Source of the DNA: an uncultured Acidobacteriota bacterium
GTDB taxonomy: Bacteria; Acidobacteriota; Vicinamibacteria; Vicinamibacterales; SCN-69-37
Length of the DNA stretch: 9,569 nucleotides
Reading direction: 5' to 3'
Assembly: GCA_937880585.1 (NCBI GenBank)
Contig: CALFMR010000372.1
Location: 1 to 9,569 of the forward strand
The position numbers and the translations under genes are program-made. This document shows, one piece after another, positions 1 to 7,092 of the stretch. The notes beneath the pieces are model-generated. The model was given only the letters and a program-made list of their open reading frames with translations. It had not been told where the DNA came from and did not search any database. Every line of letters begins with the position of its first letter. The stretch's first letter is position 1.

Positions 1-453
1 GACGCCGTTGTAGTGTGCCGGCGCCGGGTTCGGCACGAGGGCCATCGTGACGTCCGCGCCCGATTGCCGGTGCGCGTCGAGCATGGCCGGAAGGTTGACG
101 TCGGCCAGCGTGTCGCCATTCACGATGAGGACGGGATCGGTCGCGAGGAGTGGCAGGGCGCGTCGCGGTCCGCCGGCCGATCCGAGCGGCCGCGGCTCCC
201 AGGAGTAACGCACCGAAAGCCCGACGTGCGCGCCGTCACCGACGACGCGCGTGATCGTCGCGGGCCGCGCGTGCAGGTTCACGACGACGTCGCCGACGCC
301 CGATCGCCGCAGCCAACCGAGGACGCGCTCGATGAGCGTCAGCTCGCCGAGCGGGACGGCGGGCTTGGCGACGAGACGCGTGATCGGATCGAGGCGCGTG
401 CCGCGTCCGGCTGAGAGCACGAGTGCGGCGAGGGGCAGTCGCTCAGTGGGCAC
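1..453 (-). CDS. Sugar-phosphate nucleotidyltransferase, N-terminal part (cut by window edge)
   Basis: The first 151 residues are visible and the gene runs off the left edge. They form the N-terminal half of a Rossmann-like NTP_transferase domain, which joins a sugar 1-phosphate to an NTP, giving an NDP-sugar and pyrophosphate in the cytoplasm. Visible signatures are the nucleotide-binding loop SAGRGTR (residues 14-20), Lys30 in AKPAVP, the GSAGG loop (91-95) and the metal-binding Asp114 in VNGDTLADV. The layout resembles MurU/RmlA/mannose-1-phosphate guanylyltransferase enzymes; the substrate cannot be decided from this half. The start is GTG at 453, overlapping the end of the CYTH gene by 11 bp, which suggests translational coupling. 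An in-frame TTG at 459 is an alternative, and neither has a clear Shine-Dalgarno sequence. Family assignment is firm; the specific product is open. Confidence 0.85.
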   Translation of the reverse strand, partial: MPTERLPLAALVLSAGRGTRLDPITRLVAKPAVPLGELTLIERVLGWLRRSGVGDVVVNLHARPATITRVVGDGAHVGLSVRYSWEPRPLGSAGGPRRALPLLATDPVLIVNGDTLADVNLPAMLDAHRQSGADVTMALVPNPAPAHYNGV

Positions 454-1003
454 GGTCAACGGGATCGAACAGCATGTCGCCCGGCTCGACGCCGCGCGCC
501 TCACACGCGCGCCGCCACAACGCGGAGTACGACTCGGTTCGGTAATCGCGCTCGGTGCGGCCGAGCTGCAGGGCGACGCGGGCGATGTCTTCGGGCGTGC
601 CCTCGATTTCGACGAACACGCCGACCGGCGCTTCGTCGACGGCGACGCGCGCGTCGCCGAGGGCGTATTCCTCCCGGTATTTCTGCGATCGAAACGCAGG
701 GACGTAGCCGAGGCGGGCGAGGATGTGGGCGGCGGCGTCCGCATCGTCGACGCGCGTTTCGATTTCCTCGCGCGTCTTGATGCGGCCGCGAAGCACCGGG
801 CCCTTGCAGGTGAGCGCGCCGTGCGCGCCGTCGCGGCGCACGCGCAACGCGCGGCCCGACCGGCGCATCTCGCCGTCGGGCGTGTCGAAGAGCGTGTCGT
901 CGAGGAGGCGTCTGGAGACGACGAGGCGGCCGCCAGCAGTGATCACTGCCTGGCGAGCCGCCTCGACGTTCACGAATGCGAGTTTGACTTCCTGTTCGAG
1001 CAT
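443..1003 (-). CDS. CYTH-domain protein (class IV adenylate cyclase / triphosphatase-like)
   Basis: A 186-residue single-domain protein of the CYTH (CyaB/thiamine-triphosphatase) superfamily. These are cytoplasmic beta-tunnel enzymes that bind triphosphates with Mg2+ or Mn2+. The hallmark ExExK motif is at the N-terminus (Glu3, Glu5, Lys7). Further charged strands follow in the expected order: ALRVRR (52-57), LTCKGP with Lys67, the acidic REEIETRV strand near 78-85, KYREEY (108-113) and FVEIEG (130-135). The ATG at 1003 is chosen because ExExK normally lies at the extreme N-terminus. A GTG at 1030 would add nine Pro/Arg-rich residues and leave only 5 bp to htrA. The gene lies between htrA and the nucleotidyltransferase gene, overlapping the latter by 11 bp. 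Whether it makes cAMP or hydrolyses a triphosphate (inorganic or thiamine) cannot be read from sequence. Confidence 0.88.
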   Translation of the reverse strand: MLEQEVKLAFVNVEAARQAVITAGGRLVVSRRLLDDTLFDTPDGEMRRSGRALRVRRDGAHGALTCKGPVLRGRIKTREEIETRVDDADAAAHILARLGYVPAFRSQKYREEYALGDARVAVDEAPVGVFVEIEGTPEDIARVALQLGRTERDYRTESYSALWRRACEARGVEPGDMLFDPVDRAH

Positions 1004-1035
1004 CGATGGGCCGGGGCGCGCCCGGCCCACAAACT

Positions 1036-2547
1036 TTACCGCTTTCTGACCTGACGCAGGACTTCCGCGCCCTGGCTCCAGACCACGATACGGGCCAACC
1101 GTCCGCTCGGAATTGCGTCGAGCGCCCGCTTGGCGTCGGCCGCATTCCGCACGTCGGTATTCTGGACCGACAGGACGACGTCACCCGGCTCGATGCCGGC
1201 GTTGGCTGCGGGTCCGAATGGTGCCACGTCCGTGACGACCGCGCCCGTGCGGCCGACCGGCAGGTCGAGCCGTTGCCGAATATTCGGGGTGATGTCGCGG
1301 AGCGACATGCCGAACGCGTCCGACTCCGACGCGCCGTTGCCGCCCGCCTGACCCGCGTCCTGTTCGGCTTGGAGATCCAGTTCGGCAACCTTGATGTTGA
1401 GCGTCATCGGTTTCTTGTCACGGATGATCTTCACGGGCACGGTCGTGCCTGGCGCCGTGCGCGCGACCATGTCCGCGAGCGCATCGCTCGTCGTCACCGG
1501 CTTGCCGTTGAACTCGGTGATGACGTCCTGGACCTGGATGCCCGCGTCCTTGGCCGGGCCGTCAGGGACCTGCGCGACGAGCACGCCGTTCGTGTTCGGC
1601 AGGCCGAGATCCTTGGCGTCATCTGCACTCAGCCGTCGCGACGACATGAAGACGCCGATGCGGCCGCGCGTCACCTTCCCTTGGCGAAGCTGCGGGAGCA
1701 GATCGCGGACCGTGTTGATCGGAATCGCGAAGCCAACGCCAACGTTGCCGCCCGAGTCGCTGCCGCTGACGATGGCCGTGTTCACGCCGACGACTTCACC
1801 CCGCAGGTTGAGGAGCGGGCCGCCCGAGTTGCCGGGGTTGATGGCCGCGTCCGTCTGGATGAAGTCCTGCTGACGGCCGTTGCTCACGGCCAACCCGCGG
1901 CCGTTGTAGCTGACGACGCCAACCGTCACGCTGTTCGACAGCTTGAACGGGCTGCCGATGGCCATGACCCAGTCGCCGGGCGCGAGCTGCGAGGAGTCGC
2001 CGAACTTCGCCGCTTCGAGCGGCTGGTCGGGCAGCCGCTCGAGCTGGATGAGCGCCGTGTCCGAGAGCTCGTCGTGGCCGATGACCTTCGCCGGATAGCC
2101 GTCGTCGAAGTCATCCGAATCGGCGTCCGAGAGAAACACGCGAATCGCCTTGGCGTTGTCGATGACGTGATTGTTCGTGATGATGTAGCCGGCCTTGTCG
2201 ATGATGAACCCGCTGCCGGCCGCGGCCACGGTTTCGTCACGCGGCTGCTGCGTGCCACGGCCGTTGCCGAAGGGCATGAAGTTGAACAGGTCAGACATAT
2301 CGTTGACCTGCCGGGTCATCGTGACCTCGATGAGCACGACCGACGGACTCGCCTCCTTGGCGATGTTCCGGAAGGTCGCGGCATCAATGGGCCCGGACAG
2401 CGGCGCGCTGTTGGTCGGGGGAACGTTCAGATCGCTGGCGAACGACCGGGGCGTGAGATCCAGCCGGGAGGCGATGACCATCCCGACCGCAATCGACGCC
2501 ACGGTCAACATAACCGCATAAAAAACCGTGGATTTACGGGTCGACAT
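1036..2547 (-). CDS. HtrA/Do-family periplasmic serine protease with two PDZ domains
   Basis: A 503-residue serine endoprotease of the DegP/HtrA (MEROPS S1C) family, which degrades or chaperones misfolded envelope proteins. A hydrophobic N-terminal segment (residues 8-26) serves as a signal peptide or membrane anchor. The trypsin-like domain spans about 55-285 and keeps the whole triad: His127 in TNNHVID, Asp163 in LSDTALI, and Ser241 in the block INPGNSGGP. Two PDZ domains follow, about 290-390 (with GRIGV near 295-299) and about 405-500 (with GAVVTDVAPFGPAANAGI), separated by a Gln/Gly-rich linker near 393-408. Length and order match the Do family; degP, degQ or mucD cannot be told apart. 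The ATG at 2547 has a GGAG Shine-Dalgarno 9 nt upstream, plus a hairpin and a sigma-E-like promoter candidate. The CYTH gene follows closely, so the two are probably co-transcribed. Confidence 0.96.
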   Translation of the reverse strand: MSTRKSTVFYAVMLTVASIAVGMVIASRLDLTPRSFASDLNVPPTNSAPLSGPIDAATFRNIAKEASPSVVLIEVTMTRQVNDMSDLFNFMPFGNGRGTQQPRDETVAAAGSGFIIDKAGYIITNNHVIDNAKAIRVFLSDADSDDFDDGYPAKVIGHDELSDTALIQLERLPDQPLEAAKFGDSSQLAPGDWVMAIGSPFKLSNSVTVGVVSYNGRGLAVSNGRQQDFIQTDAAINPGNSGGPLLNLRGEVVGVNTAIVSGSDSGGNVGVGFAIPINTVRDLLPQLRQGKVTRGRIGVFMSSRRLSADDAKDLGLPNTNGVLVAQVPDGPAKDAGIQVQDVITEFNGKPVTTSDALADMVARTAPGTTVPVKIIRDKKPMTLNIKVAELDLQAEQDAGQAGGNGASESDAFGMSLRDITPNIRQRLDLPVGRTGAVVTDVAPFGPAANAGIEPGDVVLSVQNTDVRNAADAKRALDAIPSGRLARIVVWSQGAEVLRQVRKR

Positions 2548-2556
2548 AAGCGTGTG

Positions 2557-2560
2557 CTCC
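2557..2560 (-). promoter_or_regulatory. Ribosome binding site of htrA
   Basis: GGAG on the minus strand, 9 nt before the ATG at 2547. It is the clearest Shine-Dalgarno sequence noticed in the window, where most other starts have a weak one or none. Confidence 0.6.
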
Positions 2561-2577
2561 GTCTCGCGACTCGAGAC
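2561..2577 (-). promoter_or_regulatory. Inverted repeat in the htrA leader
   Basis: On the minus strand GTCTCG and CGAGAC form a perfect 6-bp inverted repeat around a 5-nt loop, ending immediately before the GGAG ribosome binding site. It could be an operator (a short dyad) or a leader hairpin that limits access to the ribosome binding site. It overlaps the proposed -10 element, so an operator reading is also possible. Structure is seen; function is inferred. Confidence 0.35.
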
Positions 2578-2599
2578 TCTCTAAAGCCTAGGACGTTCG
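2572..2599 (-). promoter_or_regulatory. Candidate sigma-E (ECF)-like promoter of htrA
   Basis: On the minus strand CGAACGT is followed after exactly 15 nt by GTCTCG. This resembles the enterobacterial sigma-E pattern GGAACTT-N15/16-GTCnAA, with the GAAC core and the GTC of the -10 kept. It would place the transcript start near 2566 and leave a leader of roughly 20 nt that includes the ribosome binding site. htrA/degP is a classic sigma-E target in Proteobacteria. The ECF factors of this organism are unknown, and a five-of-seven match can occur by chance. The rest of the spacer (2548-2701) shows only a short GC-rich dyad (CCGGC/GCCGG) without a T-tract and no convincing open reading frame. Confidence 0.3.
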
Positions 2600-2701
2600 G
2601 CAGCCCCGATCTGGTTTCCTCCGGTCCGACCAACGCGATCTCCGGCGGACCAGCCGGGCAATCAAACACGGTCACGGCGGCGTCGATCGCCGTCAGGCGT
2701 C

Positions 2702-3877
2702 TCAGCCGATGCGGACCAGCACGTGCTGGCACGGGCCGGTGACTTCGACCGACCGGCGGCCGACGACGAGGTTGATCTCGCTCCGGACGCCGAAATCGCG
2801 CAAGTACACGCCTGGTTCAATGGTAAACCCTGATCCCTCGAGCAGCCGCCGGTCGTCGCGCGTCTCGTAGTCATCGAGGTTCGCGCCGTTGCCGTGGACC
2901 TCGACCCCCAGGCTGTGGCCGGTCCGATGGACGAACGCCTTGCCGTAGCCGGCCGCTGTGATGACGTCGCGCGCCGCGCGATCGGCTTCCCACCCGCGCA
3001 CGACCTCGTCGGCGACAATGCGCGCCTGGATGAATCGGACGGCGGCATCGCGTCCCGCGACGACGGCGCCGAACGCGCGCGTGACGCTCGAGGGCGGCTC
3101 GCCCGAGTAACCCACCCAGGTGATATCGGCGTAGACCGATCCGGGCTGATCGAGCTTGCCCCAGAGATCGAGCAGCAACACCATGTCGCGGCCCAGCACG
3201 CGCGAGGTCTCCGGCGTGGGCGCGTAGTGCGGGTCGCCGGCGTGCGATCCGACGGCGACGATGGGCGGCGCGTCGGTCGTGAGGCCTTCCTCGTCGAACC
3301 AGGCCATCATCTGCGTCTGAATCTCGAGCTCGCCGACGGGACGGCCCGCGGCGACGGCTTGCGAGGCGTAGGCGAACGCGCGGTCCTTGATGCGATAGAG
3401 CTTCGCCGAGGCCTCGCGGTGCGTCGCGATCTGCGCCTCGTCCCAGGCTGCCTCGAACTCGCTCACGAGATCGCCCGACGAGATGACGCGCAGCCCGATC
3501 CGCCGCATGAACTCGACCGTGCCCGCATCGACCCGCGCGAGATAGGGAATGGAGCACTCGGGTGAGTACTCCATCGCGATCTCTTTCGAGCCGCGGAGCA
3601 TCTCGATGAGCTGGTCCTCGAGCTCGAAGCGATTGGAATAGGTCAGGCGCCGGCCGGGCAGCGCGTCGAGCGTGCCGGCCTCGATCGTGTGGACGATCTT
3701 CGTCGGCGTGCCGACCGCCGGAATGAAGTAGAACCAGCGCCGCGTCGTGTGCCGGCCGTGGAGGTCCGCGATGCCGACGGCGACCGGGTTCGATCCGTGG
3801 AAGTCGTACAGCAGCCAGCCGTCGATGTTGGCGCCGGCAAGGACCCGCTGGACGCGCGCGACGGGGAAGGGCGTCAC
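2702..3877 (-). CDS. M24-family metallopeptidase (Xaa-Pro aminopeptidase/dipeptidase-like)
   Basis: A 391-residue pita-bread metallopeptidase, predicted cytoplasmic because no signal peptide is seen. The N-terminal creatinase-like domain spans about 1-145 and the M24 catalytic domain about 150-391. All five expected di-metal ligands are present: Asp237 in LLLDLWGK, Asp251 in YADIT, His321 in RTGHSLG, Glu354 in FTIEPGVY and Glu367 in RSEINL. The enzyme should therefore be active, most likely removing N-terminal residues before proline or splitting Xaa-Pro dipeptides; some relatives act on other substrates. The start chosen is GTG at 3877, which overlaps the zinc-ribbon gene stop as GTGA (4 bp). 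ATG at 3892 is an alternative with a GGAAG only about 1 nt away. Tight overlap indicates translational coupling with the zinc-ribbon gene; htrA follows after a 154-bp spacer. Confidence 0.93.
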   Translation of the reverse strand: MTPFPVARVQRVLAGANIDGWLLYDFHGSNPVAVGIADLHGRHTTRRWFYFIPAVGTPTKIVHTIEAGTLDALPGRRLTYSNRFELEDQLIEMLRGSKEIAMEYSPECSIPYLARVDAGTVEFMRRIGLRVISSGDLVSEFEAAWDEAQIATHREASAKLYRIKDRAFAYASQAVAAGRPVGELEIQTQMMAWFDEEGLTTDAPPIVAVGSHAGDPHYAPTPETSRVLGRDMVLLLDLWGKLDQPGSVYADITWVGYSGEPPSSVTRAFGAVVAGRDAAVRFIQARIVADEVVRGWEADRAARDVITAAGYGKAFVHRTGHSLGVEVHGNGANLDDYETRDDRRLLEGSGFTIEPGVYLRDFGVRSEINLVVGRRSVEVTGPCQHVLVRIG

Positions 3878-4332
3878 ATCTCGCCGTTCCATTCTTCCGG
3901 GTCGACGCCGATCGAGCGGAACACCTCGAGGTGCCACTTGCCGCCGCCCCATGGCTCGATGACGTCGGCCGCGATGACGTCGACGAGAATCTCCGCGTAG
4001 GTGCGATGCTCGGGATCGTTCTCGAGATGGTAGGCCTGGTCGTCCCAGACGAAGCTCGGGTAGAGGAGCACGGTCAGGAACAGGTCGTAGCCGTCGTCGA
4101 TGACCTGGACCTGGCCGATCGGCCGCTTCTGCGTCGCGTGATAGACGAGGTACTTCTCGGCGCTGTGCGCGCGGATGTAGCGCTTCAGCGTGAACTCGCG
4201 CGCGACGATGTCCTCGACGGCGATCTTCTTGTCCCAGCAGTCGCGGCAGTAGCGCTCGTCACCGCGCGGCTCGGACACGTCCTTCGTGCCGCAGAGCGCG
4301 CACCGTACCGATTCAGCCGACTTTCGAGCCAT
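3874..4332 (-). CDS. Uncharacterised small zinc-ribbon protein
   Basis: A 152-residue protein that I do not recognise by function. Its N-terminus holds a four-cysteine metal site, Cys11-x2-Cys14 and Cys29-x2-Cys32, spaced like a treble-clef or zinc-ribbon knuckle. The remaining 120 residues are mixed alpha/beta and rich in aromatic and acidic residues (for example YLVYHATQ near 61-68 and YPSFVWDD near 91-98), with no signal peptide or membrane segment, so it is probably cytoplasmic. It is not obviously a nuclease or regulator. The ATG at 4332 has a weak GGA 5 nt upstream and a perfect TATAAT 9 nt upstream. The gene starts 42 bp after the phosphorylase stop, and its own stop overlaps the M24 peptidase start by 4 bp, so it is probably co-expressed with that peptidase. 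Existence as a gene is well supported by coupling and compositional sense; the role is unknown. Confidence 0.85.
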   Translation of the reverse strand: MARKSAESVRCALCGTKDVSEPRGDERYCRDCWDKKIAVEDIVAREFTLKRYIRAHSAEKYLVYHATQKRPIGQVQVIDDGYDLFLTVLLYPSFVWDDQAYHLENDPEHRTYAEILVDVIAADVIEPWGGGKWHLEVFRSIGVDPEEWNGEM

Positions 4333-4341
4333 GAATATCCG

Positions 4342-4347
4342 ATTATA
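4342..4347 (-). promoter_or_regulatory. Candidate -10 element (TATAAT) of the zinc-ribbon gene
   Basis: A perfect TATAAT on the minus strand lies 9 nt before the ATG at 4332, inside the 42-bp spacer after the phosphorylase gene. A transcript starting 6-8 nt downstream would have almost no leader. No good -35 hexamer lies 16-18 nt upstream (GGCACC at 17 nt), so the promoter is plausible but unproven. Such an AT-rich hexamer is conspicuous in this GC-rich context. Confidence 0.4.
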
Positions 4348-4374
4348 TCGGCTGCCGCGCGGGCGGTGCCGGCG

Positions 4375-6531
4375 CTAGCGCCGAACGGCCTTGGCGTCGG
4401 CCTTCGTCATCGCCGGCGCATACGCGCGCTCGACGTACTCCTTGACCATGCGCCGGGCCGAGAAGCGCGGCGTGATCGTGACGATGGCCTGCTTGACCAT
4501 CGACAGCCAGCGGCGCGGCAGCCCGTGCGCGTCACGCTCGTAGAAGGTCGGCACGACGTCTTCTTCGAGCAGCCGATAGAGCGCCTCCGCGTCAGCGGCG
4601 TCGACCGCGTCGGGATCGGACGACGCCGCCTGGCCGATGATCTGCCAGCCGTTGCCGCCGTCATACCCTTCGGCCCACCAGCCGTCGGCGACGCTCAGGT
4701 GCAGCACGCCGTTCATCGACGCCTTCATGCCGCTCGTGCCGCTCGCCTCGAGCGGCTTGCGCGGCGTGTTGAGCCAGACGTCGCAGCCCTGCACGAGGCG
4801 GCGCGCGACGCTCAGGTCGTAATCGTCGACGAACGCGATACGGCCGCCGAACTTCGGATCGAGCGCGTGGCGGAAGATGGCCTGTAGACGATGCTTGCCC
4901 GCGTCGTCGGCCGGATGCGCCTTGCCCGCGAAGATGAGCTGCACGGGCCGACCGGCGCCGCCCATGATGCGCGCGAGCCGGTCCACGTCGCGGAAGACGA
5001 GGTCAGGACGCTTGTAGCCGGTGAAGCGCCGCGCGAAACCGATCGTCAGCGCCTCGGGATCGAGCATGACGCCGCCGGCGACGATGCGCGGGGCGCCGGC
5101 TTGGTCTTCGACCCAGCGCTGGCGCGCGCGCTCGCGGATGAACTGGAAGAGGTACGAACGCAACGCGCGCCGCGCGTGCCAGAGCTCTTCGTCCGGGATT
5201 TCGCGGATGCGCTCCCAGAACGCCGGGTCTTCGTACTGATCGCGCCAGGCTGGGCTGAGGTGCCGCTCGAAGAGGTGCGCCATCTCGGCGGCGACCCACG
5301 TCGGGACGTGGACGCCGTTCGTGATCGCGCCGACGGGCCGCGCGTCCTCCGCGCGATCGGGCCAGAGCGGCGCGAACATCTGGCGCGTGACGTGGCCGTG
5401 CAGCTGGCTGACGGCGTTGATCGCGCCGGCCGAGCGCATGGCGAGCGCCGTCATGTTGAACAGGGGGCCCTGGCCCTGACCGTTGTCGTACCCGCCGAGC
5501 GCGAGAAACTGCTCGCCGTAGCCGTTCATCGATCCCCAACAGTTGGCGAGATGTTCCTCGACGAGATGGAACGGGAACGCATCGTGGCCGGCCGGCACGG
5601 GCGTGTGCGTCGTGAAGATCGTCGTGCGCCGCACTTCCGCGAGCGCGTCATCCCAACGCTGGCCCGCGGCGAGCAGATCGCGCATACGTTGGAGGATGAC
5701 GAACGCGGCGTGTCCCTCGTTGAGGTGCCACGCGCCGGGTTTCAGCCCCATGGCGCGGAGCGCGAGCACACCGCCCAGGCCGAGGACGATCTCCTGCTGC
5801 AGCCGCGTGTCCTGCCCGCCGCCGTAGAGTCGCGCGGACAGCTCGCGATCCCACGGCGCGTTCTGCTCGGTGTCCGTGTCGAGCAGGAGCAGCCGCACGC
5901 GGCCCATCCGGATCTCCCAGACCTGGACGAGCACGGTGCGTTTGCCGAGCGGGACGAGCACGACACACGGCTTGTTGTCGACCGTGCGCGCCTTGGCGAT
6001 CGGCGCGCAGCGCCAGTCGAGCTGCTCGTAGACTTCCTGCTGCCAGCCTTCCGCGTTCAGCCGCTGGCGGAAGTACCCCTGCGGATACATGAATCCGACG
6101 CCGATGAGCGGCACGCCCAGGTCGCTCGCTTCCTTGCAGTGGTCGCCGGCGAGCACGCCGAGGCCGCCCGCATAGATGGGCAGCGACTGGTGCAGCGCGA
6201 ACTCGGCACAGAAGTAGGCGACGATCTCCGACGGGTCGGCGGCCACGCGTTCGCGCCACCACGTGCGCGTCGACGCGCGCATCGCGTCGAGCGCCTCGAT
6301 CGTCTCGTCGTAGCGCGCGAGAAACGCCGGGTCCGCGGCCGCGTGCTCGAGCACGCTCGGCGTCAGCCGGTCGAGCATCAGCACTGGGTTGTGATTGCTC
6401 TGCCGCCACAGCGGATAGTCGAGGCGGCGGAAGACTTCACGCGCCCGGTTCCACGTCCACCACAGGTCGGACGCAAGCTCGGGGAGACGAGAAAGGCGAG
6501 CGGGAATCGCGGGAGACTCGGGTGACGTCAT
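4375..6531 (-). CDS. glgP: Alpha-glucan (glycogen) phosphorylase, GT35 family
   Basis: A 718-residue cytoplasmic PLP-dependent phosphorylase that releases glucose 1-phosphate from glycogen or maltodextrin ends. It belongs to the shorter, divergent alpha-glucan phosphorylase type, with an N-terminal DUF3417-like region (about 10-115, starting LSRLPELASDLWWTWN). Visible signatures are AGGLGVLAGD (121-130), WHLNEGHAAF, the RRFTGYKRPDL block and EASGTSGMKASMNG, in which Lys603 is the expected PLP lysine. Mammalian-type regulatory N-terminal extensions are absent, so allosteric control by phosphorylation is unlikely. The ATG at 6531 is chosen because homology begins just after it; an upstream in-frame start at 6582 would add an unlikely Arg/Pro-rich leader. 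A weak AGG lies 9 nt upstream. It is divergent from dut across 123 bp, and no other glycogen genes are in the window. Confidence 0.95.
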   Translation of the reverse strand: MTSPESPAIPARLSRLPELASDLWWTWNRAREVFRRLDYPLWRQSNHNPVLMLDRLTPSVLEHAAADPAFLARYDETIEALDAMRASTRTWWRERVAADPSEIVAYFCAEFALHQSLPIYAGGLGVLAGDHCKEASDLGVPLIGVGFMYPQGYFRQRLNAEGWQQEVYEQLDWRCAPIAKARTVDNKPCVVLVPLGKRTVLVQVWEIRMGRVRLLLLDTDTEQNAPWDRELSARLYGGGQDTRLQQEIVLGLGGVLALRAMGLKPGAWHLNEGHAAFVILQRMRDLLAAGQRWDDALAEVRRTTIFTTHTPVPAGHDAFPFHLVEEHLANCWGSMNGYGEQFLALGGYDNGQGQGPLFNMTALAMRSAGAINAVSQLHGHVTRQMFAPLWPDRAEDARPVGAITNGVHVPTWVAAEMAHLFERHLSPAWRDQYEDPAFWERIREIPDEELWHARRALRSYLFQFIRERARQRWVEDQAGAPRIVAGGVMLDPEALTIGFARRFTGYKRPDLVFRDVDRLARIMGGAGRPVQLIFAGKAHPADDAGKHRLQAIFRHALDPKFGGRIAFVDDYDLSVARRLVQGCDVWLNTPRKPLEASGTSGMKASMNGVLHLSVADGWWAEGYDGGNGWQIIGQAASSDPDAVDAADAEALYRLLEEDVVPTFYERDAHGLPRRWLSMVKQAIVTITPRFSARRMVKEYVERAYAPAMTKADAKAVRR

Positions 6532-6618
6532 CGTGTGTAGCCTGCGCGCGCGGCCGACACGCCGGCCGGGCGGCGGACACACCGCACAAGTCGACCATCG
6601 TAGCGGCCGGCTCGATCG

Positions 6619-6647
6619 TCGTCAATGGCGCGATCGTTCGCTATCCT
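6619..6647 (+). promoter_or_regulatory. Candidate promoter of dut, apparently giving a leaderless mRNA
   Basis: TCGTCA (four of six matches to TTGACA) at 6619-6624 is followed after 17 nt by TATCCT (a TANNNT -10 box) at 6642-6647. The dut GTG begins only 7 nt later, so transcription would start at or next to the start codon. No Shine-Dalgarno precedes that GTG. The remainder of the 123-bp divergent spacer (6532-6654) is GC-rich and shows no clear promoter for the phosphorylase gene. Confidence 0.4.
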
Positions 6648-6654
6648 AGCGGCC

Positions 6655-7092
6655 GTGACCACTCGCATCACTCGCCTCCACCCCGACGCCGTGCTGCCGC
6701 GCCACGAGAGTGCTGGCGCTGCCGGCTTCGATCTCGCCGCGTCCGTCGACATGACCATCGCGCCGCGCGAGGTCACGCTCGTGCCGACCGGTCTTGTCAT
6801 CGCGGTGCCCGCCGGACACTTTCTCGGCGTGTTCGCGCGCAGCAGTACGCCGCTCAAACGCGGCCTCATGGTCGCCAACGGCGTCGGCGTCGTCGACTGC
6901 GACTATTGCGGCCCGACCGACGAGATCAAGATCGAGGTCTTCAACTTCACCGACGCGCCCGTCCAGGTCCGCCGCGGCGACCGGCTGGCGCAGGGCATCG
7001 TCATTCCGTACGTCCGTGCGGAATGGATCGAGACTGACGCGCCGAGCGCGCCGGCGCGGGGCGGGTTTGGGAGCACGGATAAGAAAAGTTAG
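6655..7092 (+). CDS. dut: Deoxyuridine 5'-triphosphate nucleotidohydrolase (dUTPase)
   Basis: A 145-residue trimeric-type dUTPase, which hydrolyses dUTP to dUMP and pyrophosphate, keeping uracil out of DNA and feeding dTMP synthesis. All five family motifs are in order: motif 1 AGFDL (residues 22-27, Asp26), motif 2 ARSSTPLKRG (61-70), motif 3 NGVGVVDCDYCG (75-86, Asp81 the expected catalytic base), motif 4 RRGDRLAQG (106-114) and the C-terminal glycine-rich motif 5 RGGFGSTD (135-142). Motif 3 with DYCGPTDEIK is a known variant of the usual DYRGE. The GTG at 6655 is chosen because the strand leading to motif 1 starts right after it; ATG at 6625 would add ten residues. It is the only plus-strand gene here. 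Its last codons and TAG stop lie inside a degenerate 7-bp repeat. Confidence 0.95.
   Translation: MTTRITRLHPDAVLPRHESAGAAGFDLAASVDMTIAPREVTLVPTGLVIAVPAGHFLGVFARSSTPLKRGLMVANGVGVVDCDYCGPTDEIKIEVFNFTDAPVQVRRGDRLAQGIVIPYVRAEWIETDAPSAPARGGFGSTDKKS

Noticed and set aside
251..1054. Plus-strand open frame over the CYTH and nucleotidyltransferase genes
   Set aside because: Shadow of two minus-strand genes with clear catalytic motifs.
2635..2660. Intrinsic terminator after the M24 peptidase gene
   Set aside because: The CCGGC/GCCGG dyad is short and lacks a following T-tract on the minus strand.
2505..2732. Small minus-strand open frame (75 codons) across the htrA/M24 spacer
   Set aside because: It overlaps both neighbouring genes, has no ribosome binding site or recognisable sequence, and the spacer is better explained by regulatory signals.
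1006..2742. Long plus-strand open frame (578 codons) opposite htrA
   Set aside because: It is antisense to a gene with an intact catalytic triad and two PDZ domains. Its translation is Arg/Asp/Val-rich low-complexity typical of a GC-rich shadow frame.
4891..6525. Long plus-strand open frame (544 codons) opposite the phosphorylase gene
   Set aside because: Antisense to a well-conserved GT35 enzyme; the biased Arg/Glu/Ala composition shows no domain.
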